A DNA stretch of 64,000 nt from NCBI GenBank assembly GCA_025093555.1, contig JAIWNF010000008.1:124001-188000 (forward strand). Direction: 5' to 3'. Of this stretch, positions 1-10,639 are shown one piece after another. The DNA comes from Circinella umbellata. Its lineage: Eukaryota; Mucoromycota; Mucoromycetes; Mucorales; Lichtheimiaceae. Positions within the stretch are counted from its first letter, which is position 1; the number at the start of each line of letters is the position of its first letter. The notes under the pieces were generated by a model. The model was not told the origin of the DNA and searched no databases. It saw nothing but the letters and a program-made list of their open reading frames with translations. A program made the translations under genes and the position numbers.

Positions 1-1541
1 GAAAAAGGCAATATAACAAAAAGAAAAAAGAAAAACGTTCGAAATTAATGGATTGTTATTCAAATATTTTATATTTGAAGGCATATGATACATCTATCAA
101 TGAGGGGGAACAGCGAATTATTTATAACATATATCGTCGATGTAATTGTGATGGAAAGTCCAACCTTGTGGTAAGAGCTTAACTCAGCTATTATCCATAA
201 TAAAAAAAAGCAAGTATTACACTTGTTTCTCCTATTTTTTTTCAGTGATTAGAATAGTTGTTCATTTGTTTATACATCTTATGACGGTGTGACACTGATT
301 TTTTTATATTACAGTAACAGCTCGAGATAATTGTTTTAAGTTTATAATATAAGATGCACTCTTAATACTCGGATAAATAAAGAGTAGTAGCTGCATGAAC
401 CAACGTATCGGAAATGAGTTGATTGTGCTGCGCATTATCTACAGAGTTTCGCAGCAAAAAATATTCTTATGTAACATTTTGATTGATGTACATAATATTT
501 TTTTTCTATATCTAAAGATCCAAATTAGTTGGCAATAATAAAAAGTAAAGACAATTATTTACATATATTGCTATATACTCAAATACCAAAAAGTATTAAA
601 TGTGGTATTTTATCAATTGAGCACCAATTTTAATTTATTTTTTTTAGATTTATATGCGCTCCTGTCCAGAAACGAGCATAGCTATTGCTCATTTATAATG
701 AATATGTAAGTGCAATAAAGTAATAGCATGTTTTCTTTTTCAATAATATATTACGCACGCAATAACTTGTATTGGCAATAGCTAATTATTTTAGACTATA
801 TTCACTAAATATAGGTAGTAGTCAAAATCTGTAAGTATTTTTTTTAATTTCTTGATGTATGATATCTAATTTAAATAATATTACTCATAAATGTTGAAAA
901 CACAACAGGATGTATAGTCCGAATAAGCACATAAAACACCATTATTTTGATTTCACGCGTTGCGACCGGTTGACTGCTTCTAGTTCTACTATCATCAAAT
1001 AAATTTATCGGTATTGGTAATATAAGCATTGGTGACAAAGCTTTTGAATAATAATAGCTATTATATAATATATATAATGTTAAAAATGTTTCCTTCGCCA
1101 AGTACTAAATAGCAATTATTCAATTCGATTGAAAGGGAATATATTTGTTGATACTTAGATATATATAGAAATAAATGTATCGAAGCTGTAAAATATTCAA
1201 AGCAAAGTACAAGAGTTAATTGTCTTATATTTACTGTTCAGATTATATCTGATATGATCTATGTTGATACTTGGTAATAAAAACATTTCTTTTTGTACAT
1301 TTGAATGCTATGAACATCTCTGTTTACATTTACATCAGTTGTAATTGATTCTTCTTTCTCAAAAAATTCTAGTTATTGAGGCTGTAAGTGAATTTATCGA
1401 CGATACTCATTATTAAAAAAAAATTTTTTTATTGTACTATTACTACTTTTCTATCTAGTAGCAATGATAATGAATACATTTATCCACGTCGTAAAAAAAT
1501 AATTCACATCTTTTTTAACAAATGTCGATGTAAAAGTCGAC
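1..1541. other. AT-rich intergenic region downstream of the P450
   Basis: No coding exon could be supported on either strand. Open frames are short, of low-complexity AT-driven composition and show no recognisable domain. The region holds poly-T and poly-A tracts and the presumptive 3' flank of the minus-strand P450 gene. Confidence 0.6.
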
Positions 1542-4111
1542 TTAGAATTTTCTTTTCTGGAAAAGAACTTTTCCGCTTGGGATTCGAGTAATGGCATTCA
1601 TTGGAAATTCAACAGGGCTACTAGCTGTAATTGTGTAGTTTCGAAGAATTAAAGATACCATTGTTTTAATTTCTTGTAACGCAAACCATCGGCCGCTGTA
1701 AATAAATAAATAAAAAAGTCATGTAATTAGGGACATAATAGTGAGAGGAGGTAACCAATGAGTTGCGAACACAAAAAAAATACACTCACGGACAAGCATG
1801 TTTTCCTTCACCAAACACTAAATAATCGTCACCAATCTTTGTGCTTGGACGATCTATACTAACATAACGGAATGGTATAAATTCATTATAATTTCCTTTA
1901 CTATCCTTTTGAAAATTACTATCATGTTGATTTGCCCAAGCATTTAACAAAACATCTTGACCTAGTAATAATAGTTTAATAATCACACAAGAAAAGTATA
2001 TACGTTAGTATTATCCCAACCCAGTAAATAAATAAATTTATATTTGTTCTCTTTTTTTCTTCTTTTCAATTTAACCCCAAAATACGATTCTTTTTTATAG
2101 ATACACACAGTATATATAATAGTATTTTATGATAACTTACCTGGAGGAATGACAACACCATTACTTAAAACAATATGTTTGTTACTTATATTAGTATGTG
2201 GCAATGTGAGAAAATCATTCTTAACACGTAATGTTTCTCGACAAACACTATCTAACTTGACAAGCTTTTTCAAAGATGCAGTAGTAATGTCATTGTAGTC
2301 ACCGTTACAGGAGTTAAAGTTATCTCCAAACACCTGTTTTTGTTCTTCAATGAGCTCATTAATAATTTCAGGATGCTTTAATAATCTATATAAAATCATA
2401 GTGCCATGCTCTGAAGTAGTATGAACTGCTGCAAAAATAAGACCAATCATCCAATGACAATAATAAGTGTAAATGTCGCTACTATAGGTATCTGGAGGAG
2501 GGTAATTTTCAAGCATGTCTTGTAAAATATCGCTCTGTATTATCAAAGTGACAACCTTGAAAAGATCAGTAACTAGATATCTTTCAAAAAAGGACCAATA
2601 GCAGTGACAATGATAATAGTGAAAAATAACGATAAACTATTCTTACCGGTCTTTCCCCAGATGAATCTTTTGCATTCATTTTTTCTAAACGTTTATTAAT
2701 GACAGGTATTATTGCTTCTCTTAATCGACGTTTACGTTCTCTGATAGGTGGCATAAATTTACCAATAAACCTATTATTATTTTTTTTCGAAAAAACGGTC
2801 AGTTAGTTTTATTTTTCATTCTATACTTTAAAGTTTTAGATTCAAAATTTAATGCTTTATTACCACATTCGAAATCGGTTGAGTTTTGTAAAATATTCCA
2901 ACCAGGCATTGTTATTTCGAGCAGATCGAGCAATATCAAACACAATGTATTCAAACGCTTCGACTACTTCTTTATTTTCTGCAAGTTCGGTACCAACAAA
3001 AACAGATGCGCTGGCCTTTGCCACCATGTGTTGAACCATTGGAAATAGGTTGGGTATTTCTTTTGGTTCTAGTTTATATGTAGTAGAAAAATACAGAGTA
3101 ATAGATAATTACTAAAAGATTCTACATATATGATATGGAAAATAATATAGTAGTAGCAAAAATACCTGACAGATCTCCTAACGCTTCTTGTAATGCAATA
3201 TTAATCTAGTAAGCACAAACGAAAAGTTTATATAATTCAACAAACAGTATCATAGTTTTATTTTGTATTCTGAAACTCTAAATGTTTTTGGGTGTTATCT
3301 TTTCTCTCAAGAATAAATAGAACCTTACATATTGAACTGCTCTCGGAGCGTACGTTTTCATCTCTCCTGTTAAGGATTTGACAATAACAGCTCGAATATC
3401 TTCGCTAGTCATATCTTCATTTCCCATTCCTGCAAATAGTTTAAGATCGAACCGCTATAGTATAATATAGATAGATACATATGAATCAAGTGGTTAAATT
3501 TTTTTTTCTGAAAGGGCTACATATAAAAAAGAATATTTTATTTCAACTTACTCTATCAACTCCTGCTCCAAAATTGAAGCTATCATTGAAAAGGATCTGT
3601 CGAACAAAAGTACCGGAGACTATAGTATGAAGCTAAATTGATTTGTAGTAATAATATGATAATATGCCGGAGTTGTTATTTTACAATTTTAGTAACTATA
3701 AACACAAATATATAGCTACATCTCCTTGTTTCTTCGGGATCAAAACAAAACAAAAAAGATTTGACCCCACTTACGCGTCCATAAACACGAGCTCGAAAAA
3801 CTGGACCGTATAAAGCCGTGTATTTTTCAACAAAGCCTTGTGGATCTTTTTGATACTCTATATTCGATCCTGTCAATCGGTTACTATAGGGTACAATAGG
3901 ACAGTCGTCTTCTTCTAAATACTAAAACATGATGTTAATTATACTTATTATCTTCTTTAAATAATATTGTAGAGTATTGTACACGTACTTTATTTGAAGA
4001 CAATAATAGATAAAGACCATAACTGGAAGCAAGTGCAAGAGCTGTTCCAATAATCCCTAAGCGTTGCTGTTCAACAATTGATAAACTAGCAACAACGACG
4101 GACGATACCAT
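1542..4111 (-). CDS. Cytochrome P450 monooxygenase
   Basis: Heme-thiolate monooxygenase, probably anchored in the ER membrane by the N-terminal hydrophobic segment (residues about 18-37, IIGTALALASSYGLYLLL). Exons in transcript order: 3989-4111, 3775-3921, 3706-3715 (10 bases), 3552-3619, 3329-3454, 3166-3205, 2864-3068, 2647-2770, 2141-2534, 1790-1961, 1542-1695. The spliced frame is about 520 residues, the normal P450 size. Seen directly: I-helix FAAVHTTSEHGT, ExxR helix in CRETLR, and the heme loop FGEGKHACPGR, which is split by the last intron. Without the 10-base micro-exon the frame does not join between GPVFRARVYGR and SGTFVRQILFNDSFNF; with it the junction reads GRLYIFSGTF, which suits the family. 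Substrate and CYP family cannot be told from sequence. It has no same-pathway neighbour; decayed transposons begin about 300 bases upstream. Confidence 0.9.
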
Positions 4112-4416
4112 TTTATGTGGATTTTTGATTTTATTTTTGCCAAAACGGGTAAAATATTTAAGAGAGGGCAAAAAAAAAGAGAAAAATGATTAGGTTTAAA
4201 TATTGATTTTTTTTTTTCAAAACCAGTATAACTAAATAAGTAAACAATCCCGCTTTTACTGCGGTAGCTGCGGTAGTGCACTACAATTTATTATTAGGTT
4301 CAACAGCCAACGCCCCCATTTTTCAGTCGACCCTTGACATTCATTGTGTAATAATATAGATTAATGATAGTTGAGATCAGATTATTTTTACTTTGTTCTT
4401 ATATAATACATTTTCT
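4112..4416. promoter_or_regulatory. P450 5' flank
   Basis: Short AT-rich stretch between the P450 start codon and the first transposon end. It must hold the P450 promoter if one survives. No defined motif could be named, although long T runs lie upstream of the start on the coding strand. Confidence 0.4.
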
Positions 4417-5662
4417 TTCCTAATGGTTGGCAGAGGGCCATTTTCAATTTGGCAGTGTGCTACTGTAATTTTGAGTTGGCAGTGGGGTTTTTTCATTGGG
4501 CGTGTGATCAAATCGGGTTGGGAGGTGATGATTTTTACTTCATGATGCATTTTTTTTTTCAGTTTGTAATTTTGAATTTTCGAGTTGATACAGAAAGAAT
4601 TATGATTTGACAATAAGGAAACATCAACTTGGCAAAAAAGAAATGTTTATAAAACGTCTGGAAAAACTATAGCATTTGTTCATTATTAAGACATCAAGAG
4701 AAGAAGGATATACAGTGCCTAATCCATCTTTTACAGTCATTGGGAGTAACATTATAAGCAGAGTTCATAATGCGTGTAGTTAAAGAATGATCTTTTGGTA
4801 AAAGCTTCTGGTCGGCACATGCCTCCAATTTAGACCAGATCTATTCAATATATAGGATTTAAAATAGGCGAGTAAGGAGGTAGATAAAACAGTTTGAATC
4901 CATGACTTTCCACTTATTCTTTAGCATCGTTGATGTAATATATGCTTGCATTGTCCATTAATAGCGTTTTCCTGGCATACTGTTTCTATCCAAAATATCC
5001 ATCGCAGTCTCCAAAGCTAAACAAAATAAACTGCCCATGTACCAATCTTGTCAGTAATCTGTTGCTCAACACTTTCGTTAGGTGTACGCTTTTTATCGGA
5101 TCCAACCACCGGTTGAGGACTTCTCAATGAGAGATTCACAGTTTCGTCGGCAGTAATAGCACCAAGGAATGTTATATTCACCCCACTGTGACTCGGAACA
5201 AAGACTTTAGCTGGCTGAACTGTATTGAGAGCCCAAACGTACGTTTTGTATATAAATCAAACCCGGCTTCATCAATAAAACCACACATTGACTTTAAGAA
5301 CTCGACCATCTGTTCTTATAAGTTTCAGGCTTTAGAAATTCTTGCAAACTTTTTTAGTAATGGGCCACAGTGCTTTACTATATGCTTTTTAAAGCCACTT
5401 TGTGTGATTCTTATCTTGTATTCTTCGCAAAGGAAATTTTGGGCTTGAGCAATAGCTGGAGTTGCGTTGTCATCATACATATTCTGATGTTTATTAGCAT
5501 TCCCGCTTGCCAAAGCAGAATCGGTCCCTCTGGATTCTTTAAACTGGCTTGCAAAATATGGCTTATGGAAGCAGAATCGATTTCAGTAAATATAAGCTGA
5601 GTGTTCTGGCATACGGTGGAGGCGAGCTGCTTCTGGGACAGACAATCACAGTAGCAAATCAT
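4417..5662 (-). mobile_element. Decayed Tc1/mariner-type DNA transposon, copy 1
   Basis: The 3' non-coding end (4417-4693) and most of a transposase are present in minus orientation. The outer end reads TTCCTAATGGTTGGCAG, and its last ~20 bases match the outer end of copy 2 at 11441-11470 in inverted orientation. A TA next to the end fits the TA target of this superfamily. No matching inverted terminus was found at the 5' side, so the copy is 5'-truncated. Repeated GTTGGCAGT-like motifs in the end may be transposase-binding repeats (inference). Confidence 0.8.
4694..5513 (-). pseudogene. Tc1/mariner (DDE_3-type) transposase pseudogene, copy 1
   Basis: Read on the minus strand in several frames. 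An N-terminal helix-turn-helix-like part lies at 5325-5513 (AQNFLCEEYKIRITQSGFKKH). The first catalytic aspartate follows in FIDEAGFDLYTKR, then the block LMDNASIYYIN with the second aspartate, then the hallmark LPPYSPILNPI. The third acidic residue sits just after a frameshift, in an IE.IWSKLE frame that also contains a stop. The C-terminus ends at a TGA at 4694-4696. DDE order and spacing fit the IS630/Tc1/mariner superfamily. At least three stops or frameshifts make it non-functional. Confidence 0.85.
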
Positions 5663-5699
5663 AGGGTTAAATTAAAGGATTTGACCCCTTTATATGGAA

Positions 5700-7205
5700 A
5701 GAACAAACATTTAGAATACCAACCAAATGCCCAAGCACATGGGGTTGGAATTCAAGAATATATCCTTGAGTTGAGGTTATTTTTCAAGAATGAGTCCTTT
5801 AATTCATCCTTTAGTGATCCAGACTTTTTTTACATAAATTTCTTACTACTGTCCAAGAATATATCCACGAATCTATTCTTTGATTTGATCCAATCTTTTT
5901 GTACAAAAATAAAAAACCTTTTTTAACAAATCGTTTGAACCAAAATAAGCTCATCCACTTAAAAAGGCTTCTTCGAGTACTTTCTTCAGTTTTATTAATT
6001 ATAAACAGAGGTATAAACGACAATCGATTAATCAATAATCTATAAATGGTTATCACAATTCGTACAATGATTGTATTAATGTAATTATTAATAACGTTAA
6101 AAAGAGATGAAACAAAAATTTAAATTCGAAGCCTTTTTTATGTCATGTTATAATAGTCATTATATAAAAGAATAACAATACTTAGAAAATGATATGTATT
6201 ACAGTGTTAAAAAATAAAAATGAATATGAATTCAATTGGAATACCAGGTTGGATTTTTTAATGCATACCAATACCCAGCTATGCATCATTATTAATGAAG
6301 ACAAAGTTTGACTTCAAGAATGTATCATTGAAAGCCATTGCCACAAAAAATTAGAGGAGAAACAAGACTTCACATTGTGAATGTGACATCTTGAATAAAG
6401 TTGATAAGTTCAACAATACACTGGTCAGTGTATTTTCTGTAGAGACCTATCATAAAAAAATAGTAAAAATGGACCACTTTAAGTGCATGAATCTGATATG
6501 ACGAATGTCTATAATACAATACCTCTCGGATTCTAAACTTCTTTTGGAGGGAGTTACGTTGCCTTCCTCTTTTTTTTTTTTTGGTGTCTATTCTTTTGAA
6601 ATGTAACCCTATTTTGTGTGCTATTTTTCATACTTTGAGATATATTTTTTTCGCTTCATTAGGTATTTTCTTGAGATACAATCTCTTGGATTTCATCAGG
6701 AACTTAGTGCTAATGAGAGATACATTGTATTAATACATAATCAATATGACAGTAGATGACAGGATTATCCTTTCGGACGTATATATTTGCTGCTCTAGAC
6801 ATATATGAAACACGGCAATAGATACTATTTTCTCCTTGATCAAACTCATTGATAGTAAGATGCATACATTGGGAATCGACTTCTTCCTTTGCCACTTCTG
6901 CTTCTTTTTTGTCAGCTTTACTTATATTATCAGTATCATCATGTTCGAAAAGTAGTTTTATACTTCAATTTACTTCATCCGCATCAACAGTTTTACGGCA
7001 AAGCATAGTAATGAAGGTATGTATGTATCTGAAAAGATGATGATAATGGGAATAGAATTCAGAAAGAAGCACCAATAATTCATTTCTTTATATTATACGG
7101 AAGAAATAAAAATGCTAAGCGTATCTTAGCATAAGCAAGAATGTTTTTGGATATTGACCCGATCTGTGAAGGTACGTAATATAGATACAAGGTTTTATAG
7201 TATTT
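5700..7205. other. Decayed AT-rich spacer inside the transposon cluster
   Basis: No intact gene seen. A minus-strand reading at 6710-7010 gives about 100 residues with one internal stop (near 6964-6966), including a charged stretch KADKKEAEVAKEEVDSQ. It resembles no family I know and may be a gene relic. A second minus-strand stretch at 5811-6056 is unassigned. Confidence 0.4.
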
Positions 7206-7209
7206 CAAG

Positions 7210-7410
7210 TTTTATAAGCATAAAAAATGTTATTTTGTTATTTCTTTTTCTGCCAAGTAAATATTTCCTCATTCCAAAACCATAATTCTTTTCGTTCCAA
7301 CTCGAAAATTAAAAAAAAGGATCCCCTGCCAACGCGATTTAATCACACGCCCAAACGGAACCTCCCCCATTGCCAACTCAAAATTAGCGCAGACGATTCT
7401 TTTTTTTATG
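7210..7410 (+). mobile_element. Orphan 3' end of the same Tc1-type element
   Basis: About 200 bases align by eye, with substitutions and small gaps, to 11230-11430 in copy 2 and inversely to 4480-4660 in copy 1. Shared blocks include CATAATTCTTT, CAACTCGAAAATT, TCACACGCCCAA and GCCAACTCAAAATTAGC. No transposase precedes it, so this is a solo terminal remnant. It is followed within about 80 bases by repeat copy A. Confidence 0.75.
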
Positions 7411-7486
7411 GAAGGATCCATATGAGAAAATTTATTAAAACGCCGCATCATGCGTATCACAAGAATATATACGAACGTACTCAAGG

Positions 7487-7752
7487 GCAACCCCAGCAGA
7501 GGAGGTATTGCTGTTTCTACTTTAGATTCCAAATGCATCCGTTTTAGCTATTTAGAAGAGCTAAAAAAATTAAGTAAAAGATGTTGCATTCCCTGAGTGC
7601 GGGTATGTAACTTACAAACGATTGTTATTTTTTTTGTAACCCATTCATTTTGCCACCCCGTTTACAACCACTGCGCGAGATACAATGCGGGTTCTACTTT
7701 ACAAAAAATGTATTTGGCACCACTGCTCAGGTTGCCGTAACAAGCTCTCCAA
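7487..7752 (+). repeat. Unknown coding repeat, copy A (partial)
   Basis: Aligns with 9260-9545 of copy B through shared blocks such as AACCCCAGCAG, GAGCTAAAAAAATTAAGTAA, GCATTCCCTGAGTGCGGGTATG, TTTTGCCACC and TTACAAAAAATGTATTT. Relative to B it lacks about 30 bases after CGTTTTAGC and about 11 bases before GCATTCCC. The first loss keeps the frame and the second breaks it. The copy is therefore a pseudogene fragment of the family described at 8760-9873. Confidence 0.75.
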
Positions 7753-8400
7753 TGGAGCCAAAAAAATTCATTGATGCGTGGAAAAAATCTCAAGCAAGCA
7801 CAGATTTCTGGCATCGTGAACAATTAAAAATGCCCGATCTACAGCAACAGCACAGTTACAAGAAGCAGTGACAAGAACTATGGGTGATATTAGTGCAGTT
7901 GAAGCTGGACGACTTACTGAAATATATGAGGAGATGCATATTTTTGTTGACAAAATGTTCTCTCTATATCTCACAAAACCAATATACTGTTACCTATTAT
8001 TTTCAATAGCGGATAACTGCTGATGCTCACCTCGAGGATGTATATGATAAATAAGAAGGGCAAGCTAGGATGTATTCTGCCCAGGAAGAACGAGTTATGC
8101 GCGAACCTAATGTTGAAACAGAAGGGAATTTTATGATATTGAATGGAGAGGAAATCAGGGCTGACAGTCAATATAAGATTCATAATTGGATGTATAACAA
8201 GGTGAATATAGTTTTATTATTTTTATTTTCTGTTGGTTCCGAAGTTACTTTGAAACAACTAGCCAAACATTCTTATACTTTGGTTGTTGAACAGACAGTG
8301 CACAATACCAGAAAGTCCAAGAATTATTCCAGGAGACAAAGCTCGATCACTTGAATTGATGGCTTACAATCTGATTATGAGCTTGGATATCAAAAAAAAT
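7753..8400 (+). pseudogene. Relic of an unknown coiled-coil-type protein gene
   Basis: The ATG at 7753 opens a frame MEPKKFIDAWKKSQASTDFWHREQLK. A one-base slip in the A-run before 7831 then moves the likely reading to a second frame continuing NARSTATAQLQEAVTRT and MGDISAVEAGRLTEIYEE. Later pieces in further frames read MYSAQEERVMREPNVETEG (from 8070) and KVQELFQETKLDHL. The joined composition (E, K, Q, A rich) suggests a helical protein. I do not recognise the family. At least one frameshift and several stops argue for a dead gene. Whether it was the downstream part of the copy A gene or a separate gene is unclear. Confidence 0.5.
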
Positions 8401-8759
8401 CAATGATTCTTGCATGTTAAAGTAGGTACATTTATATAAAAAGGATAAGGATGGTCTTATCTATATTATCAAAATAATGACTTCTACACAAAAAAAGGAA
8501 ACTTTACTAGCGTAAAAAAATGTTATTCTATCATTAACATCTGATATATTTTTTTATTTTAAAAAGTATTATACAGTTTTGAATATTGTTGCTACCAGGC
8601 GCGAGGCGCCGTTGGGGGGACAAAGGGAGGAAACCTCTTGCGACACAAACCACTAAATGACCCGAAGCGAAGCAAACTGTTTATTATGATTGAAAGGATC
8701 TAAAGAAGAATTCTTGTAATTTACATATTTATCATAAAAGATTATCATTATCATACATT
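8401..8759. other. Spacer with a short GC-rich patch
   Basis: Mostly AT-rich and non-coding. Positions about 8597-8685 are sharply GC-richer and begin with the small palindromic motif GGCGCGAGGCGCC followed by a G-run. No gene is visible. Confidence 0.5.
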
Positions 8760-9873
8760 ATGAATACCCTTAAATATATTATGCCAAATCATTTTAAACT
8801 AGAAATCAATGACGATAGTATTTGGGAAACGTTGAAGGGGCTAGGATTTTTACCCTAGGTTGATGATGAAATGGTGTCAGAATTATTTTAAAGTGTACGT
8901 AAGGTAACTGTTAGGGTGAGGATCTTTATTTTATTATTGAACTGCTGGATGATATCTAATTATCAAATTGAATGTGCACTTAGTTTATCATACCCCTGAA
9001 GAAGATGGAGAAGATGAAGAAGATGAAGATTATGGCAGTTGGGATGGATTGGAAAGGTAAAAGAAATATGACATTATTTCTATTCGTTGGTTAGCATACA
9101 ACCGATTACATATAACTAGATCTTAAATTAATTTTATATACATAGAATTTGATGGATATATGTTCACGAGTCGCAAAGTAGATGGTGTATATGAAGCAAA
9201 CTTGCTGGATCAGTTATCATTATCACAACATCTTGAAACGGTAAAAGACTTTAAAGAAAACCCCAGCAGTGGAGCTATAGCCGTTGCTATTTTAGATTCA
9301 AAATACATTCGTTTTAGCAACCCTGATGATTTTTCTCCATTAGTGAGTCGCTATTTGGAGGAGCTAAAAAAATTAAGTAAAAGATGGGGGATTTTTTTGC
9401 ATTCCCTGAGTGCGGGTATGCAATTTACAAACGATTGTCCAACCCATCCATTTTGCCACCTCGTTTATAACTACTGTTGGAGATACATAGCAAGTTCTAT
9501 CTTACAAAAAATGTATTTTGGCATCGCTGCTGGGGTTGTCCTAAAAAACCATTGGTGTGACTATTAAGATGGAGGGTATGTATATTTTACTTGTGACTTT
9601 TCTTGTATGGCATAATAATATGTACATCAAGGTATTAATTTTATCTGTTTGTAATATGTAGGAGTACTTGATTAAAACCGAGCGTACCATCAGCATCGCC
9701 TTGTCAATACATGAATCCTTAAACAGCTTTGAAAAAGTCTTAAAAAAGTTTTAACAAGAGGTTTAAAAAGGCAGCGACCCACCTCCAATCTTGTATATAT
9801 GAGCCCTAAACGACGCTGAAGTTTGGCGTCAACGACAACCGGTAATGAATATGCCGGTGAAGACGAAGATTAA
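8760..9873 (+). pseudogene. Unknown repeated protein, copy B (longest copy)
   Basis: The best-preserved member of a three-copy family with no family assignment. It opens MNTLKYIMPNHFKLEIN at 8760, has two in-frame stops before 8900, then an acidic segment EEDGEDEEDEDYGSWDGLE near 9000-9057. A main open stretch of 135 codons follows from 9160 (MFTSRKVDGVYEANLLDQL ... DFKENPSSGAIAVAILDSKY ... LEELKKLSKRWG). An apparent intron (about 9578-9660, GTATGT...TATGTAG) precedes a tail with the basic block SPKRR and a STTT stretch, ending at a TAA at 9871-9873. Alignment with copy C supports this frame, because FTSRKVDGVYEANLLDQL matches FTIRNVDVVYAENLLNQL. The stops indicate decay. Function unknown. 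Confidence 0.6.
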
Positions 9874-9874
9874 G

Positions 9875-9909
9875 AAAGTATAACATATAACATATAACAT
9901 ATAACATAT
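9875..9909. repeat. Nine-base tandem array, left part
   Basis: Several copies of ATAACATAT run up to the start of the solo LTR, and the array resumes after it at 10213. The LTR therefore inserted into a pre-existing tandem repeat. Confidence 0.85.
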
Positions 9910-10212
9910 TGAGGTGTACGATAGAATAATAGTTTAGTTCAACAATAAAATATAATAAAACGATGAGTCCTTTGAAACAGTGTTTATTCTTGAAAAATAA
10001 GATAAAGATTATTATTCTATGTACGAGTTGGTCTATTAATATGAGCTGTTTATTATGATGGGCTATCTCTGGTATGTCATCTGAAGAATGTCTCTTAAAG
10101 AATGCTATCTTAAGGTATGATAACCTTATTCTTAGGAAGATCCTTTTTATCTTTATCAGGTATAGACCTTATAATCTCCGGTATTTTACATTCTTAATTC
10201 CAGGACACTACA
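9910..10212. mobile_element. Solo LTR with 5-base target-site duplication
   Basis: A 303-base segment begins TGAGGTGTACGATAG and ends GGACACTACA, giving TG...CA termini. It is flanked on both sides by CATAT (9905-9909 and 10213-10217). Copy C of the surrounding repeat lacks this segment at the corresponding place, which supports insertion. No internal retrotransposon coding region is present, so it is the product of LTR-LTR recombination. Copia or gypsy origin cannot be decided from the LTR alone; strand unknown. Confidence 0.85.
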
Positions 10213-10236
10213 CATATAACATATAACATATAACAC
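10213..10236. repeat. Nine-base tandem array, right part
   Basis: Continuation of the CATATAACATATAACATATA array interrupted by the LTR insertion. Confidence 0.8.
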
Positions 10237-10288
10237 ATACCGCATGACATGACAAGCATATTTCTTTACACCTATTATTAGCTAGTAG

Positions 10289-10601
10289 TATATATCTTCA
10301 AAACAATCCCTATGATAATTTCCCATCAAACCTTGGGTAATTACATTCCATGAAACCAATAAATACATATAAAAAATTATGATTTGTGACCCGAACACTA
10401 AATACACATGTATTTGGGTGTGACTCCGACAAAATTCACTGCCAAAAACTTGTCAGTCATCACGGGTCACACCCAAATACATGTGTATTTAGTGTTCGGG
10501 TCACAAATCATAATTTTTTATATGTATTTATTGGTTTCATGGAATGTAATTACCCAAGGTTTGATGGGAAATTATCATAGGGATTGTTTTGAAGATATAT
10601 A
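10289..10601. repeat. Perfect long inverted repeat (136-base arms, 41-base loop)
   Basis: The left arm (10289-10424) is the exact reverse complement of the right arm (10466-10601); I checked base by base and saw no mismatch. The 41-base spacer is 10425-10465. The arms end TATATATCTTC / GAAGATATATA. No clear target duplication flanks it. The ends resemble the corresponding spot in repeat copy C (about 18285-18330), where only a short inverted repeat (AAACAAT / ATTGTTT) is present. It could be a foldback or MITE-type element, or an inverted duplication of local sequence. Confidence 0.9.
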
Positions 10602-10639
10602 TGGGTTATGATAGCTTAAACACTGTCTATCATTAATAT

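Noticed and set aside
5811..6056. Minus-strand 81-codon frame beside transposon copy 1
   Set aside because: Rich in aromatic and basic residues from AT bias, with no match to transposase motifs. Not called as a gene.
10386..10611. Two plus-strand open frames across the palindrome
   Set aside because: They read through both arms and the loop of the inverted repeat; the coding appearance is a by-product of the palindrome.
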